This document shows, piece by piece, positions 48,290 through 62,814 of a DNA stretch of 64,000 nt (the stretch's first letter is position 1; every line of letters begins with the position of its first letter). The stretch lies in the NCBI RefSeq assembly GCF_900090045.1, contig NC_041788.1:3467501-3531500 (forward strand), in the 5' to 3' direction. The stretch is from Plasmodium malariae (lineage: Eukaryota; Apicomplexa; Aconoidasida; Haemosporida; Plasmodiidae). The position numbers and the translations under genes were made by a program. A model generated the notes under the pieces. The model made no database searches and was not told the origin of the DNA. It saw only the letters and a program-made list of their open reading frames with translations.

Positions 48290-48665
48290 TTAATAATATC
48301 CATGATATTTAAGTTTTTGGAATATTTCCTAAAATTAATAAAAAGAAGAAATAATACGTGTTATAATATGTAATTAAAAAAAAATATATTAAATTACTAC
48401 ATACGTATATATGTATATATATATATATATTATGCAACTTGCGTGCCGAAAGAAAAACATATATTTTTTTATTATTGTTATTTACCTTTTTCCCTATAAT
48501 GTATGATAAATACATCATTACATTAAATAATAATAAACCAAGAAATACATTAAGTCCGTTACTACAAGAGCACTGATTTGGAGCACCTAGTCTCGAAATA
48601 TAGTTTCCAAAGGTTTCGTGCAAAGTGGATGTAACTTCGGAGTTGTAACTTGCTTCGGTACTCAT
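48290..48665 (-). CDS. Small membrane protein, two exons, 72 residues
   Basis: Exon 1 is 48665-48486, starting MSTEASYNSEVTSTLHETFG and ending in IIGKK at an AAG/GTAAAT donor. Exon 2 is 48328-48290 after a TTATTAATTTTAG acceptor, phase 0, adding EIFQKLKYHGYY and stop. The joined product is 72 residues: a polar, Ser/Thr-rich N-terminus with a CSC motif at about 33-35, one transmembrane helix (about 39-58, NVFLGLLLFNVMMYLSYIIG) and a short basic tail. No signal peptide precedes the helix. The balanced codon content of exon 1 stands out from the flanks. Function unknown. Strand and place agree with a small conserved gene recalled between chitinase and RH3 in P. falciparum. Confidence 0.7.
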
Positions 48666-49757
48666 TTTAAAATTCTGAAAAAGTTATTTCAAAAAATTAT
48701 ATAAAGTTTCTCTTATATATATGTATATGCATCTGTTTATTTTTTTTAAATAACAAAATAGTACTTAATACTAAAAAAAAAAAATAATAAAAATAAAAAA
48801 TAATATAATAAAAAAGGATCATATCGCATACAAACATATAATTAATATGCATATAATATACATAAATGAAGAAAAAGTATTCACCATAAAAAATATGTAA
48901 CCTGGTTTTATTAATATTCTTAAATTTTTTGAAGTTTCTTATGCATAATATAATAATATCCTTAAGAACTTTATATGCATATATATTATATATCTAACCC
49001 GAAGCTAATAATGGTGTCTTAGGACTAAAAATTTTTCTAATAATTCAAATATTCTAAAATGTTCTTTACAATGCATTAACTACTTTTGAAATTGTTTAGA
49101 ATTATAAAATAAAGAATAATTAAGAAGTAAATTTATATATTTTTTTTAAATTATATGTATTTTTTCAAAAAAATAGGAATAATTAAATTAAGAATTAATA
49201 AATTACTAAATTAAAAAATTATTATATTAAAAAATTTAAATGGATTTATACTAGTAATTTTATTTTAAAACTTCATTAAAATAAATTTAAATAAAAATTA
49301 CATATATATAAATACTTTTTATATTATACTGTTTTTAAGGATATCATTATTTTGTTATTTTACATAAAATTATTTTTAAAAAAACAATATATTTTTATTT
49401 GTATTATTCAAAAAAGAAATTTTTTTTTAAATACTAATATTTATTTCTTATTGGAGGATAAAAATATTCTTATTTAAAATAAAAATAATCTATTATATAA
49501 TGACGGAGATATAAATATGTATGTAATTTTTTTTTCTGTTGCATTAATTTTTTTTTTATGTATACTTGATTTTCTTTATACTTCTATTTGTTATGATTTA
49601 TTTTTATTATTAATAATTTTTAAGAAATTATTTTACTTAAAATGTTTTATTAGTATATATATATATATATATATATTTTTGCTATTTGTATGTTCATTTT
49701 ATTTTTTTTGATATGTTAATATTTTATTCATTAAATTTTATTTTTTTATGTTTCAAT

Positions 49758-49788
<31 letters not shown>

Positions 49789-52700
49789 GTTAAAAGTACT
49801 CTCTATGGCATTGGTATCCATTTGTATATTGTACTATTTTAATATTGTGTTAAATTTTCTTTTTTCTATTTATTTTAATTGTTATAATTGAGAATTAAAA
49901 ACATTAGGAGAAGTTTTCCATAATTTTATATTTGAATTTATTAATGTATGCAAACGTATAAACATGAATTTAAATGTAATAAAAAAAACTTATATGGAAA
50001 AAAGTATATTATATAAAAGGATTATTTATTTTTGTCTTAGTTTTTATAAGTATATCATACTTAATTACGTTTGTGAAATATATTCCATGTTAGTTTATGG
50101 AATATATAGGTTTTAATATTTAATTTTTTTATATTTTTTAATCCTCAATTTTTGAAGAGGAGGAATTTAAAAATTTCTACTGCATGTAAATTTTTATTTT
50201 TTACTTTTAATATATATATTTATTAAAATTTTTATTTTTTTTTTGTTCAAAATTTAAATAAAATTTGTTAGTAAATTTAGAATGATTCAAATGAAAATTG
50301 TACGATTTACTTTTAATTTTTGGATATTATACTGTGTAATTTTTAAGAAAAGACTATACGATTTCACTTAATGCTAGAATATATTATTATATATATGTAA
50401 TAAGACATAGATAATAATATATATGTTGTAAAGTAGTGTTTATTCCGTGGAGAATAAACTTATAGAACAAAAAAAGGAAATAAAAAAGAACATATATGAA
50501 CTACTGTTATTTTTTTTTTGTTATCGAAAACTGATAATTACATATAATTATAACATATGAAAAAAAATTGCCAAAATAGTTGATTTTATTTTTAATATGC
50601 TTGTAAAACATGTAATATTTTATTTAATGAGTAAAAAATTTTAGAATTTACAAAAATATATTGGTTTTATACTTTTTATTTTAGATAGAAGTTTTTTTTT
50701 TTTTTAATAATAATAAGGTAGTGATGACATGAAATATTAGGAGTATATCTTTTCATATATATACCCATCTTTATATTTATTTACACATGGAATCCATAAG
50801 TTGTTAATAATTTATATGTATACATCCAAAAATTATTAAATATATATATATATATGTTTATATTTATATATGTATATAAAACATTATCCCATGTTAATTT
50901 CTCATAAGTAGGTTATATGTAAAAAAGAAATGTTATATTTTTTCTTTTATACCTTTTATTGGAAAATATTCTAAGACTTTAAATACATGTATAGTGTATA
51001 TATAAATTATATATATATATGAGTATATTTTTTCAATATCTCTTATAAGAAGTAGCAACATAAATAGGAGACTTTATTTTATGCAAGAAGGGCGAATAAA
51101 CTAAATAGGTACTTTGAAAAAATATAAAATGAAATTATAATTTTTTTTTTGTAAGCATGAATATTCATGTATCAATTAAATTGTAAAAAGCGCAATTTTA
51201 CATTGATGTATCAGAATAATGTATAGTATATATTTTTGTAGATTGAATCTTATTTTTTATATATTGGCACGCAGTAAAATTATAGCATTTATAGAAAAAA
51301 TATTTAGGCAATTTAATTACAAATCTGTGGGATTTGTTTATTTATTTCTTTTACTTTAATACTGTTTTATTTTTACTCTAACATTAATTTGAGCAGCTAC
51401 TTTCCACATTTGAAATTTTACATAAATTATAAAAGAAATAAATAGAATTTTCATAAATACAATGTATATGTATAAATGTACATTCTTTTCCATGTTTTAC
51501 TCCAAACTAGAAAGATAAAAACTTTTTTTTTTCATTAATGAGAATAGTAATCGGGAAAAAAAAAATATAATTAAAATTATAACAGTAATAATAATAATAA
51601 AATACAATACCCATTACTTTTAACTGTTAATATTTTAGTCTCCCTTTATTCGTTCCATAAAAATCATTAGGTAATAAAAGAAGCAATTATTGATTATGTG
51701 TAAATGAGAAATGACATATGAAGAAATAAAAATAAAAAAAATTCAATTTACCACCCATATTTAGTATTAATTAATGTATATATTATTCTTTTAATTAGTT
51801 TCATAATTAAATATAGTTTTAACAGTATAACAATAATTACATAACATGGTAACTAAGTCGTTTTATTTGTTCTTATTAATTAGTATATCAAAAACAAATG
51901 AACTTTGTCAGAAGTAAAATAAAAAAAAATGACATATTCCATTATTGCACTTTTGAATATTAATATGAATATATATATCTAACGAAATGAAATTTTGTTC
52001 TAGATTCTGAATTTATTTTATTTTAAAATTGTTTTTAAAAATAAATGTATGTGCATATTTATATATAAATACACTTATGCACACGTGCATAAACATATAG
52101 ATATTCAGAGAAAATAAGCGAATTTATAAGAGAATTAGCTTTAAGTAATAAAAATATGGTCATAATATATATTACCTTATCCACACATTTTAAAACTTTT
52201 ATGAGAAAAAAATGGAAGTTTATCTTTTTGAAAATTTTCCTGTAAAACCAGAAAAATGAGGCGATAAATTTAAATGAAAAAACTGCTGTCATAAATGCAA
52301 ATGTTTTTAGAATAAAATTATATAATATTTTGATAGTAAAAAAATATTAATAATTACGGAATAATTAGATAATATTTAGTTAATAGATAATACATGAATT
52401 ATAAGTAATTAGAAATGTTAATACTAAACTCTGTAAGCTTGCAAGTACTATTTTTAAAAATGTAATTTATAACGTGTCAATAACAAGGAAAGTCAAAAAA
52501 GAGGAAATGTGAAACGCCGTTAAAAAAATAAAATAAATTAATATTTTTATTATAATAATGAATGGTCCATAATTATTATGAAAATATGAAATTGTAACGT
52601 TAAATAAAAAAAATTCCTTAAGTATTTGAATAGTAAAATAGTCATCAGTAAAATATAACGATAAAAAATATGCTACAATGTATCAGTAAATAAAAGAAAA

Positions 52701-53453
52701 AGAAAAAATAGAGAAAATTTTGAATACTGAAGGTTAGTAATAATAGAACTAATCATTTTTGTTCTAATTTAATTGTAATAGTATTTGGAGAGAAATAGGG
52801 AAAAAAAAAAGTAAAATAATATATAGCAAAATAGAATATAATATAATGTAGTAACATAAAATAGCCTTTATCTTTTCTTTTTTTTTTTTAAAATGAATAA
52901 AATTAACGGAAGCACTAATTTTTTGTTGTTTTTCTGTGAAATAGCTTTGTTTTAAAATTATACTGAATGTTTATTACACTAAATTTATTCTCTAATATAT
53001 TATAAAGCGTATTTTTATTAATATGTGTAATGTGTAATACTAAATATGTTTACATAATTTTTAAACTTAATTAATGCTTTTAACAGATATAAGATTTAGA
53101 ATTCTATACTAATTAACTCCATATATGTAGTATTTATTCTTGAAGTGTTAATTTTGTTACATCATTTTACCTGGAGAATTTAGTAAACTTAACAACACAA
53201 AATATAATTTTCTTTCATAATGATTTTTTTTCTAGTAAATATTTTATGTATTATATAAGCACCATTTTTTTATATCTAAATTTTCCTGCGTTATACCCTT
53301 ATGTTTTTGCACAAAATATTAAATCTATGTATATATTTGAGGTAAAAAAAGAAAAAAGTACTCTATTTTTTATTTTTTTAAATTTTTATCTCGTTTTTCT
53401 CTCATGATAGTTATGTGTAATGAAAATTCAACACTTTCTAAAATTTTTTGGGG
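48666..53453. other. Large gene desert
   Basis: Almost 4.8 kb of A/T sequence with homopolymers (33 T near 49760) and (AT)n. ORFs at 49517-49711 (+) and 52059-52292 (-) are Phe/Ile/Tyr-rich and look like chance frames. No RNA-like GC island and no recognisable gene remnant seen. Confidence 0.5.
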
Positions 53454-53719
53454 TTATTTATAGAAATTATTTGAGGCAATATTGTAATATATATATATAT
53501 ATATATTTTTTTTTTGGCCTTCAAGCTCTATTTTTAACTTTGGCACATTTTTCTGAGTTTTAAAAAGCAGAAAAATAAAATTAAAACGTTTGTTTGTATT
53601 AAGTTTATTATAGTGCTGTAAAAACTTTATTTCTTCTTCCCTTTCTGTTTCATTTTTTTTTTTTTCCCTGTTAGAATAATCAATATCCTTGTATTGACAC
53701 AACCAAATGAAGTTGTTCT
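53454..53719 (-). CDS. Orphan exon-like ORF upstream of the RBP gene
   Basis: After a long poly-T tract and an ACAACAG acceptor (exon start 53719) an open frame reads NNFIWLCQYKDIDYSNREKK, then a Glu/Lys-rich stretch, FLQHYNKLNTNKRFNF and KNVPKLKIELEGQ, and drifts into an (AT)n-coded Tyr/Ile tail before its stop at 53454. The mixed composition is unlike the flanks, so it may be the last exon of a short minus-strand gene or a gene remnant. No first exon of matching phase was found between 53720 and 54160. Not recognised. Confidence 0.25.
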
Positions 53720-54162
53720 GTTGTAAAAAAAAAAAAAAAAGAGTGATATATATAATTATTTTACATTGTAATTATTTGATATATACTTATATAAGAATAT
53801 GATCCTTTCGTTTTATTTTAGTTTTATAAGTATATTTATATCTGTTAATCCTGGATAATTAAATTTTACTCTGACGTTGTACCATATATATATACGTACA
53901 CATTTATAGATAGAATTATTTTTATTCTGTATACTTTTTGTTTGTTTGTTTACATTTTCAATTGACTGAAATTTTTTCGTTCTAATTATTAACCAAATAT
54001 TATATATAAAAGGGTATAGTACTTATTATTATTTGTACAAAATTCTACAAAAAAAATTTTCATTAAGTATATGAAAAAGTTCAAATTATAATGAGTTTAA
54101 TAAGCAAAGAGATTAATTTTTTAAATATTATAAATTAATATTATGTTTGTACATTTTGGAAT
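53720..54162. other. RBP 5' flank
   Basis: AT-rich sequence directly upstream of the RBP signal-peptide exon; promoter and 5' UTR expected. Poly-T at 53723-53738 on the opposite strand. Nothing else recognised. Confidence 0.5.
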
Positions 54163-54256
54163 ATGGAGAAAAATATATTTTGTACAATTCTGTACCACAT
54201 TCTGTTTATCTTTGTTGGTAGAATGATATATATAAATCTATCTATCTATCTATCTA

Positions 54257-54303
<47 letters not shown>

Positions 54304-57300
54304 TTAGATATACAATGATTTATAGATAAACCAATACAAACAAACCTATATATGCCCACATGAATATACAGATACATTTTCGCGAACATTTATTTATTAC
54401 TAATATTCCATTTTTTTTTTTTTTTTTTTTTAAATAGATATCACTATTCATTCAAACATTTCTGCTTTTTATTTTGTATTTATATAGGTGTAAGCCGAGA
54501 AAATTTCATAAATAAATCAAATAAATATAAAAAGAAATTATATATATACCCACTTACTTCTGGTTTAGGGGAAAATAATAAATTAGAGTACAATAATAGA
54601 AAAAAGGAAAAATATAAAACGTCTGATTTATTACATGAAAAGAAATATAACGAAAACAATAATATTAATATTAACAACGAAAATGTGTCTGGTCTGCTTA
54701 AACAAAAGTCTCAAGTAATCTTAAAAAACGATAATTCTACTACAATTCCATCATTTTTTGCCTATATTAAAGAAAACAACTTACACAAATACAATTCACG
54801 GAGAAATAGTAATAGTAATACTACGAGGGGTAGTTACAATAATGACAACAATGACAGCAATAATAATGATAGGAGTGAGGGAGGAAATCCCGAAGACTTA
54901 AGTACTTCTGGGAACTCATTTATTCAAAACGATAATGAAAAAAAAGTTGAAGATAGTTTAGATTATGTAGAAGTTATAGGTGAAAGAGGGAGTGTCATAT
55001 TTTCACAAGAGTCATATTATGTTAATTTATATACTTACAAAGAAATTCTTCGTTTTACAAACCATCAGCCATTAACTGATAGTAATATGAACACGATAGA
55101 GGATGAAAAACTTAAGAAGATTTATGATCAAGTGCAAGGAACTCTTAAATTATGTGAATCCAAGAAAATTAAATTGTTAAATGCAATAAATGATTTAGAA
55201 AATCCTAAAGAATCAAGAGAAAAAGAAGTTCCAAATGCTCAAAACTATAGTTCTTATAATACACTGAAAAATGATTTTTTGGAATGTTTACGTAATTATG
55301 ATAGTGAAATTAAGAAGAAAATAAAGGAAGTTACGAAGAATATTGAGGAGAATTATGGTGATAAGTATTGTACAAGGACTTGTAATGCAAATGTTTATTT
55401 TGAAAATATAAATTTTTATATTTCTTATTTGAATAATAATTCTAATAATTTGTATAATTCTTATTATAATAAAGCTAACGATTTTTTAACATCTAGTATT
55501 AGTATGATAAAACTTATAGAAAATGAATTAGGTAACAATGAAACTATAAATTCCGTAAATTTTGTACAAAGAGAAATAAAAGAAATTATAAAAAGTTATG
55601 GTTATCATATGAAAAATATTAAGAATTCTATGGAAAATATTAAAAAACTTGAAAACATAAATAAATCAACTACTTTCGATAGGAATAATCTTATAGATAA
55701 AAGTGTTGAGCTAGCAAAACTTATGTCTCAGTACAATTTTAGTAATGAAATATTCAATAAGATGAGGAAATGGTATAGTATAAAAAAAAATATATTTCAA
55801 AAACTATTTATAACTTTAGCGGAAAAATTAGAAAGGAAAATGAATGAATATGTTACGTTAGGCAATTTCCAAAATGTATACGATTCAATAATGGTAGATT
55901 GGAAATATATATTAGAATATACACAGGATATATATAATAGAAATTCTAAAGGAGTGAAAAATTATGAAAAAAATGGTGATATAGAAGTGATAATTATTAA
56001 AAATAAAGTTAAAGAAAAATTAACTTCATTAGAAGAAATAAATGATAAATTAAATAATATTTTTTCTGCAATAAATTCTAAATATATATTAATTAAATCT
56101 ACAAAATCTTTAATAGGTGAGATAAAAGATGATTTTAGAAATGAAGTCTATAAGGAAGACAATGTAGATGGTGTTATAAAAATAATGGAAACACTAAGTA
56201 CTAAGCATAAAACAATAAAAGATAATGTCAATACAATATATTCAAATTATGCTAATATTAAAAAATTAGAACAGCAAGTTAATGAAATAAATGATAGTAT
56301 TAATGGATATTTGGAAGAAATAAAATCGTTACAGGAAAAAGGTTCAAAAAACGATATTATCAGAGAAGAAATAATAACAAAAATGGCTTATATAACTGAA
56401 AATATTAGAAATTTAAAAAAAGTACTTTCCGTAGAGGAAAAATCAAAAGAGTACATTGCACAAGTTGATGAATTAATTAAAGGAACAACACTGAACATAA
56501 GTAAATATATAGATAAAAAAAATAATGCACAAAATAAAATAAAAGCAATTATTGAAGATATATATAATGGAAGTTTAAAGGATTTTGCTGAAGAATTATC
56601 ATTAAATGTGGATAATAATAGAAGTTATCTAACGCATACACATCACACAGGTGAACTTAACGGTGTACTAGAAAAAACAAGAGAAGACTATGAAAAACTA
56701 AAAGCTCTCAAACATCACAATTTTTCCGATATAATAAATAATTTAAATAATGAAATAAAGGTTATTTTAGAATTTAAAGATGATATTTTAAGAATTCAAA
56801 ATGAGGATATGGACGAAAAATTAACCAATTCTTTAGAACACTTTAAAACAGTGTATAAAATCTTAACAACTAGCTTGAATGATTATAAAGTACATAAGGA
56901 AAAACTAGAAGAGTACAAAACTACTATGATAAAAAGAGAAAAGCATTTTGTCGATAATTTATTTGAAAACGATGATAATGTTGTAGAGGGAAAATCTACT
57001 TATAAGGAGTTCCAGGTTCTTGTAATTGAACTTAAGAAAAGAAATAAAATACATGAAGAATTTTATACAACAAAGGATGCCTTGAAAAAAACAAAAATCC
57101 AATTATTGTTATGCGCCGATCTAGAAGAAAAATTGAAATCATTCCAAAGTAAAAAAAATACAGACTTCAAGGAATTTACAGATGAAATAAATAATGGAAT
57201 AATGGATAAAAAGTTAAGTGATTATGAAAATGAATTTATAAAAGACAACGAATCAACTGACAAAACCATACAAAATATTGAGACTTCAAATAAAAACATA

Positions 57301-60300
57301 AATCATCTTAAAGTATTAAATGCTGCTATAAAGAATTGTACTAATGAGCGTAAATTAATTGAAAGCTTAATAGAAAAAAAAAATAGATTAAAAGAAAAAG
57401 TGGTCCAGGAATATAATAAATTAGATGAAGACAATATTATAGAAGAACATATAAATTTAAAATTAAAAGTAAACTTAAACAAAGCTATTTTGTCAATAGA
57501 AACAAAAATATATGACACTAGTATGAATAATATGAAAGAACAAATAAAAAATATGTTGGAATCTTATACAAATTTAAAGAAAAATTATAAAGATTTTAAC
57601 GAAACAGAATTGAAAAAATTAAAAGAAAACAGTGAGTGGAAAAGTATTAAGGACATTATGAATGATCTAAATGCTCATTATGAAATATTAAAGCAAATTG
57701 TAGATGATATAATTATTAATCACAATAATGAATATATGATATGGATTGATAACAGTATAATTGCGAATAATGAACAGATAAATAATAAAATAAAAGAAAA
57801 TCTAAACACTCTAGAACAAATGATGGAAAAATTAAAAATTCCTTATTTTAATATTGATGCGAGTAATTTTAAATATAATTTAAATCAGGAAAATATTAAT
57901 GAATTTAAGACAAATGTTGATAACCTTATTGAAAAGATCAATATAAGAAAGGATAAATTAAACAGCATTAAGGCAGCTTCCGACGAACAATTAACAAAAA
58001 AATATAATGTAGATATAGGGGAAATGGAACCAAATAATAAAAAAAATGCACTGAAGGAAATTTATGATATAATTATAAGAAAATCTAATGAATTAAGTGT
58101 ATTGTTGAAAGATACATCTATATTAAGAGATATTGAGAACACAGAATTAAATTATTATAAAGTTTTAATTGCCGATATTGTCAAAAAGATTACTGATAAA
58201 ACGTTTGAGGCTGAAAGAATACTACAAGAGTTAAATTATTATGTAGATGTTACTAAGCTCATTAAAAATTATATATACGATGCAGTAAAAGATGACCATA
58301 TTTTTAATTATAGGGAGTATTCCGAAGAGGGTAAAAAGAATTATAATAATATAAAAACTCTCTTTGATGAATCTATACGATTTAAGAGCGAAGTGGACAG
58401 GGGGGGAAAAATAGATGAAGCTAAAGATATTGAAGGAAAATTACATCATAATTTACAAGAAGTCACAAAAAATTATAATTCTTTGAAAGATGCATCATTA
58501 GATATTAAGAATATGAAAGAATTATTGTCAGTGCATGATATTCAGAGTATTTTACACAATTCAGATAACCATACTGAAGAGGTTGAGAAATATGCCAAAC
58601 TGATTAAAGACGAATTAGAAAAATCAGATAATCTTATAAAACAAGTAAAAACATATTTTGATAATGCAGAGAAACTTAAAAAAGAAATTAACACAAGCTT
58701 AAGTGATGAAAAGATTGAAGCAAACATGAAAGAAATTATAAGATGTACAAGTGAAATTGCAAAAAGGAAAGATAATATGAATTCCCATATATTAAAAGCT
58801 AAAGAATATAAAGAAAAAGCATTATTACATTTTCGTAATGCAAGTAGAAGAGAAATTATAATAAAATTTTTTAAAGAAAATAAGAATCATGGAACATATA
58901 GCGTGCAAGATAGTGATATGAACAAGGCTACAGAAGATAAAGCAAAATGTGAAGAATTTTCGAAAGAAACTGTAAGTAATGAAGAAAAAATAAAAAATCA
59001 TGGAACGGATTTTATGGAGTTCGAGAAAAAGAGTAATACTCTTTTAAGTGAATCTTTAATTTTTGAAATAAAAACGAAGTACGCAAAAGGAAAAATAAAG
59101 GAAGTAAACATAATGAGTGATATAGAACAGATACATTCTTACAGTGAAAAAAAATTGAATGAATGTGTAAAAAAATTAGAAAATTTTAAGGAAATATCCA
59201 AAATTGAAGAAATGAAGGATAATCTAAAAAATGATAAATCATATGAAGCATATAGAAATATAAAGCTGATTCTAGAATTGGCCAAACATAATTTATCAAG
59301 TATAGAAGATGTAAAACAAAGTATAAAAAATATTTTAATTAAAGCTAATGGTTCAAAGAATTATATTTCAGAAACACCTAAAATACAAGCAGGTACCTCT
59401 TTAGATTTATTGAAAATTGAACATGATTATTATTTAGAACACATTGTAAATATTGAAAATTTAAAAAAATTTCTGCATGATGAAAAAAATAAAGTAGATG
59501 TAATATATGCTACTACTACAAAAATGGAAAATGACTTGGAAAAATATAAAAAAGTTTATGAAGTAGTAATTCTGGAAAAGATAAAAGAGATAGCTGATGA
59601 AAAGAAAAGACAAACTGAATCAACAAGAGAATCAATAAATACATTAAAGGATTATTTTACTTCAATTATTAATGAATTTAATTTGAAACAAAACATTATT
59701 ATGGAGATATTGGAAGATGGACAAAATACTATGAATCAAATTTATGAAGACTCTAACAAATCGTATATATTAATTGAAAGTTATGTAAAAAAAGCTGTAA
59801 ATGATAATGTGAAGTATGGTGAAACAAATCGTCTAAGAAAAGAAGCTGAAAAAGAAGAAGTGATTCTTAAAAACAAGGCAAATGATGCAAAAAATAATAT
59901 GATTAATATTAAAAAAAATGAATCCTTTAAGTTACTAAATGTTATGAAAGATGAATTAGATAAAGTAAATATTAAGTGTGAAGAAGAACATTCAAAAGTA
60001 AAAGAAAGCCATGATTTTATTAAAAGAACCACTGATAATATCAAAAAAACGTACGATGAAAACAGTTCATTGGATATATTAAAACAAGCAATAGATAAAA
60101 ATAATGAAATAAAAAAAAAGATACATTCTTGTTATAAGGCTGAAGCACAAAATGTTTTTGGAAAAATGATTAAAACAGCAAATCTAATAGGTATAAAAGT
60201 AATATCAGGAATGGACACAGAAATAACTCCAGAAGAACATTTACAGATAACATCAAAATTAAACTCCAATTTAAAATATGAATCCGAAATTGAAATGGAA

Positions 60301-62814
60301 TCAAATGTATACAAAAGTATGGATATTTCCTATTCAACAGTTCTAAAAATATTTAAAAATGCTGAAGATATAGACAATAAACTTGAAGAAAGTGAAATGT
60401 GGATAAGACAAGGTAAAAATATATGTTATAAAAGTAAATCAACAAATGAGTTAAATAATAAATTTACTTTAACAAGTAATAAAGGAAGTATAGTTTTATA
60501 TAAAATTCTTGATGCTTTTAATAAGTTTAATGAATTAAAGGAGTTATCATGTGATGATAAATATCAAGATATCATTTCGGAAAAGACAGAATATGAAAAG
60601 TTAGCTAAATTAAGTAGTACTTACAACGAGAAGAAGAGTAAAAGTCCAAAAGAATCAGATATAATCAAAATAAAAGAAGAACTTAATAATAGCTTGAAAA
60701 CTTTAAATAATTTAGAAGAACAAATTGAAATGATGAAGGAACAAGAAACATCTATTGTAAGTGCGCTAGAAGAAAACTCTTCTGTGGTTGATATAGATAA
60801 AAAAATAAATGATATAGATACAAGAATCACAGAAATTGTTTCTTCTTATGATGAGTTATTAGTGATAGGAAAACAATGTAAAGTATTATGGTATGATTCC
60901 TTAGTTGGTAATCTTAATTCTAAAACATCAAATTATTTAAGAATAATTCAGAACCAACGGGAATATGCTGAATTATACGTGGTTTATATAAGAAAGAACT
61001 CTGATTCAATGAATAGTGACATTCGTAAATTAAATAATTCTTATGATGGGAATCGAATTAATAACTACACATTAACAAATGTTGAAGAAGTAATTAAACA
61101 TTATAATAATTTAAAAATACAAGAAAAAGAAGCAACAGGAATAATTATTGATATTAAAAAAAAATTAGTAGACGTTAATGAAGAAGTAAACATAAATTCT
61201 TTAATCAATAGTAAAAAAGAGGTTCTAAAATACTATGATAAATTGAAGGAAAAAGTAACAGTGATAAATGAAATATATAAAGAAATAAATTTAGCAAAGT
61301 TAAAAGAAATGGAATTAAGTAGCGATAAATATTTTGAGATAGGAGAGATATTTAGTAATATGGTTGAGAAGCAAAGTGCAAAGTTATCAGATAATAAAAA
61401 TAAGTTAAAAGACATTGAAAAAATTATAAAGGAAAAAGAAAAGGAATTACGACATATAGGTTATGAATATGAATTAGGATCTATTCAACGTTTTAATTTA
61501 ACCTATAAGAATATTGTGGATAATATGCAAAAGTTGTATGCAGTAGAAGAAGATAACAGTAACGAAGATAAGAAGTTGAAAACGTATATAGAAAATATTT
61601 TATATTTAATAAAGAGAACAAATAGCCTACTGGCTGATGTAAACGATTTTGAAAATGATAACAACAAGATAAAAGAAAATGAGGACATAACAAATGATGC
61701 AAAAGATTATATAATAAAAGTTAAAGAAAAATTAAAAAACACAATCGTGGCGTTTGAGAGAGTATTAGAAAACATAAGGAATAATAGGACATATTCCAAA
61801 AATAATGATGATATAAAGAATATTATTTATGACTCCTGGAAAAATGTAAGTAATATTAAAGAAAAATATTCAATGAACTTAGTTGAAAATGACAATTTAT
61901 TTCATATAGAAGACTATTTAAATAATATTAAAAGCAGTATTACGAATGGCATAAATGAGGATAACATTGATGAGTATATTAATAAAATGTCTGAACATAT
62001 TGAAAATGAACTAAAAAGCATAAAGAATAAAGAAAATAAGGAAGAAATAAAAAAGAGATCCAAGAATATTTTAAATTATTATGAAGAGGCAAAAGAGAAA
62101 TTACAAACCATGAATAATATAGTAGAGAGGGTAACAAACATAAAAGAAGATATTAATAATATATTTAGTGTATATTCTATAAATATGAATAACAGTGTAT
62201 ATGTATCTACAAAAAGGTATATAGAGGAAGCAGAAATAATAATAAACAATTTACATAGTTATATTGATAAAATGAAAAAATTTACAAATAATAACGGAAA
62301 AAAAATAAAACAAATGGAAGATGAATTAAACAAAAAAGGATTTAAAGATATAATCAGTGATCTCAATATTGATAAGATAAGTCATCAATCGACAGATACA
62401 TTGATAGATAACTCGGAAGACACAGAAAACAAGAGTGCAAATCATCATATGCTTAGCAATGTAAAGAATTATGATTATAGTGCATTACATGAATTACAAC
62501 GATTAGCGAATAATACAAATTATGAAAACTTTGATAGTGCAAATGAAAATGAACGATTTAGATATAAAAATAATGCAAGAGGGTGGAAAGCAGGTGAAAA
62601 ATTTACTTATGCAGGAGCAATTGCACTAGGTTTGCTTATATGTTCTGGTGCTGGGTTTGTTGTCGTTAATGGTAAATTTGACTATGATAATGTAGAAGAA
62701 GCTGATTTTAAAACAAGAGAAGAACACCATGAATATGTAAATGAATTAAATATCAGAGACGAAGAAATTATTGAAGTTTCTTTTGACGAAAATAATTATC
62801 ATTATTATGAATAA
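54163..62814 (+). CDS. RBP3: Reticulocyte-binding-like protein (RBP3/RH3 position), intact
   Basis: A merozoite ligand of the RBL family, by family stored in rhoptries and used to recognise and enter red cells. Exon 1 is 54163-54217 (hydrophobic leader MEKNIFCTILYHILFIFVG) and exon 2 is 54488-62814. The intron is 270 bp with (CTAT)n(AT)n, a phase 1 join through Gly: the standard two-exon RBL layout. The product is about 2793 residues with no internal stop. After the leader comes a low-complexity Asn/Ser region. Then comes the N-terminal RBL region with spaced Cys (KLCESKK, LECLRNYD, YCTRTCNANVYFENINFY), then about 2000 residues of Lys/Glu/Asn-rich, largely coiled-coil helix. Near 2724-2747 is one membrane helix (YAGAIALGLLICSGAGFVVV), and a 46-residue acidic tail ends HYYE. 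The homologous locus is a pseudogene in P. falciparum (RH3) and, as I recall, in P. vivax (RBP3). The name rests on position; the family is certain. Confidence 0.93.

Noticed and set aside
49517..49711. Plus-strand 64-residue hydrophobic ORF
   Set aside because: Composition-driven Phe/Ile/Tyr string over T-rich and (AT)n DNA; no start context, homology or splice signals.
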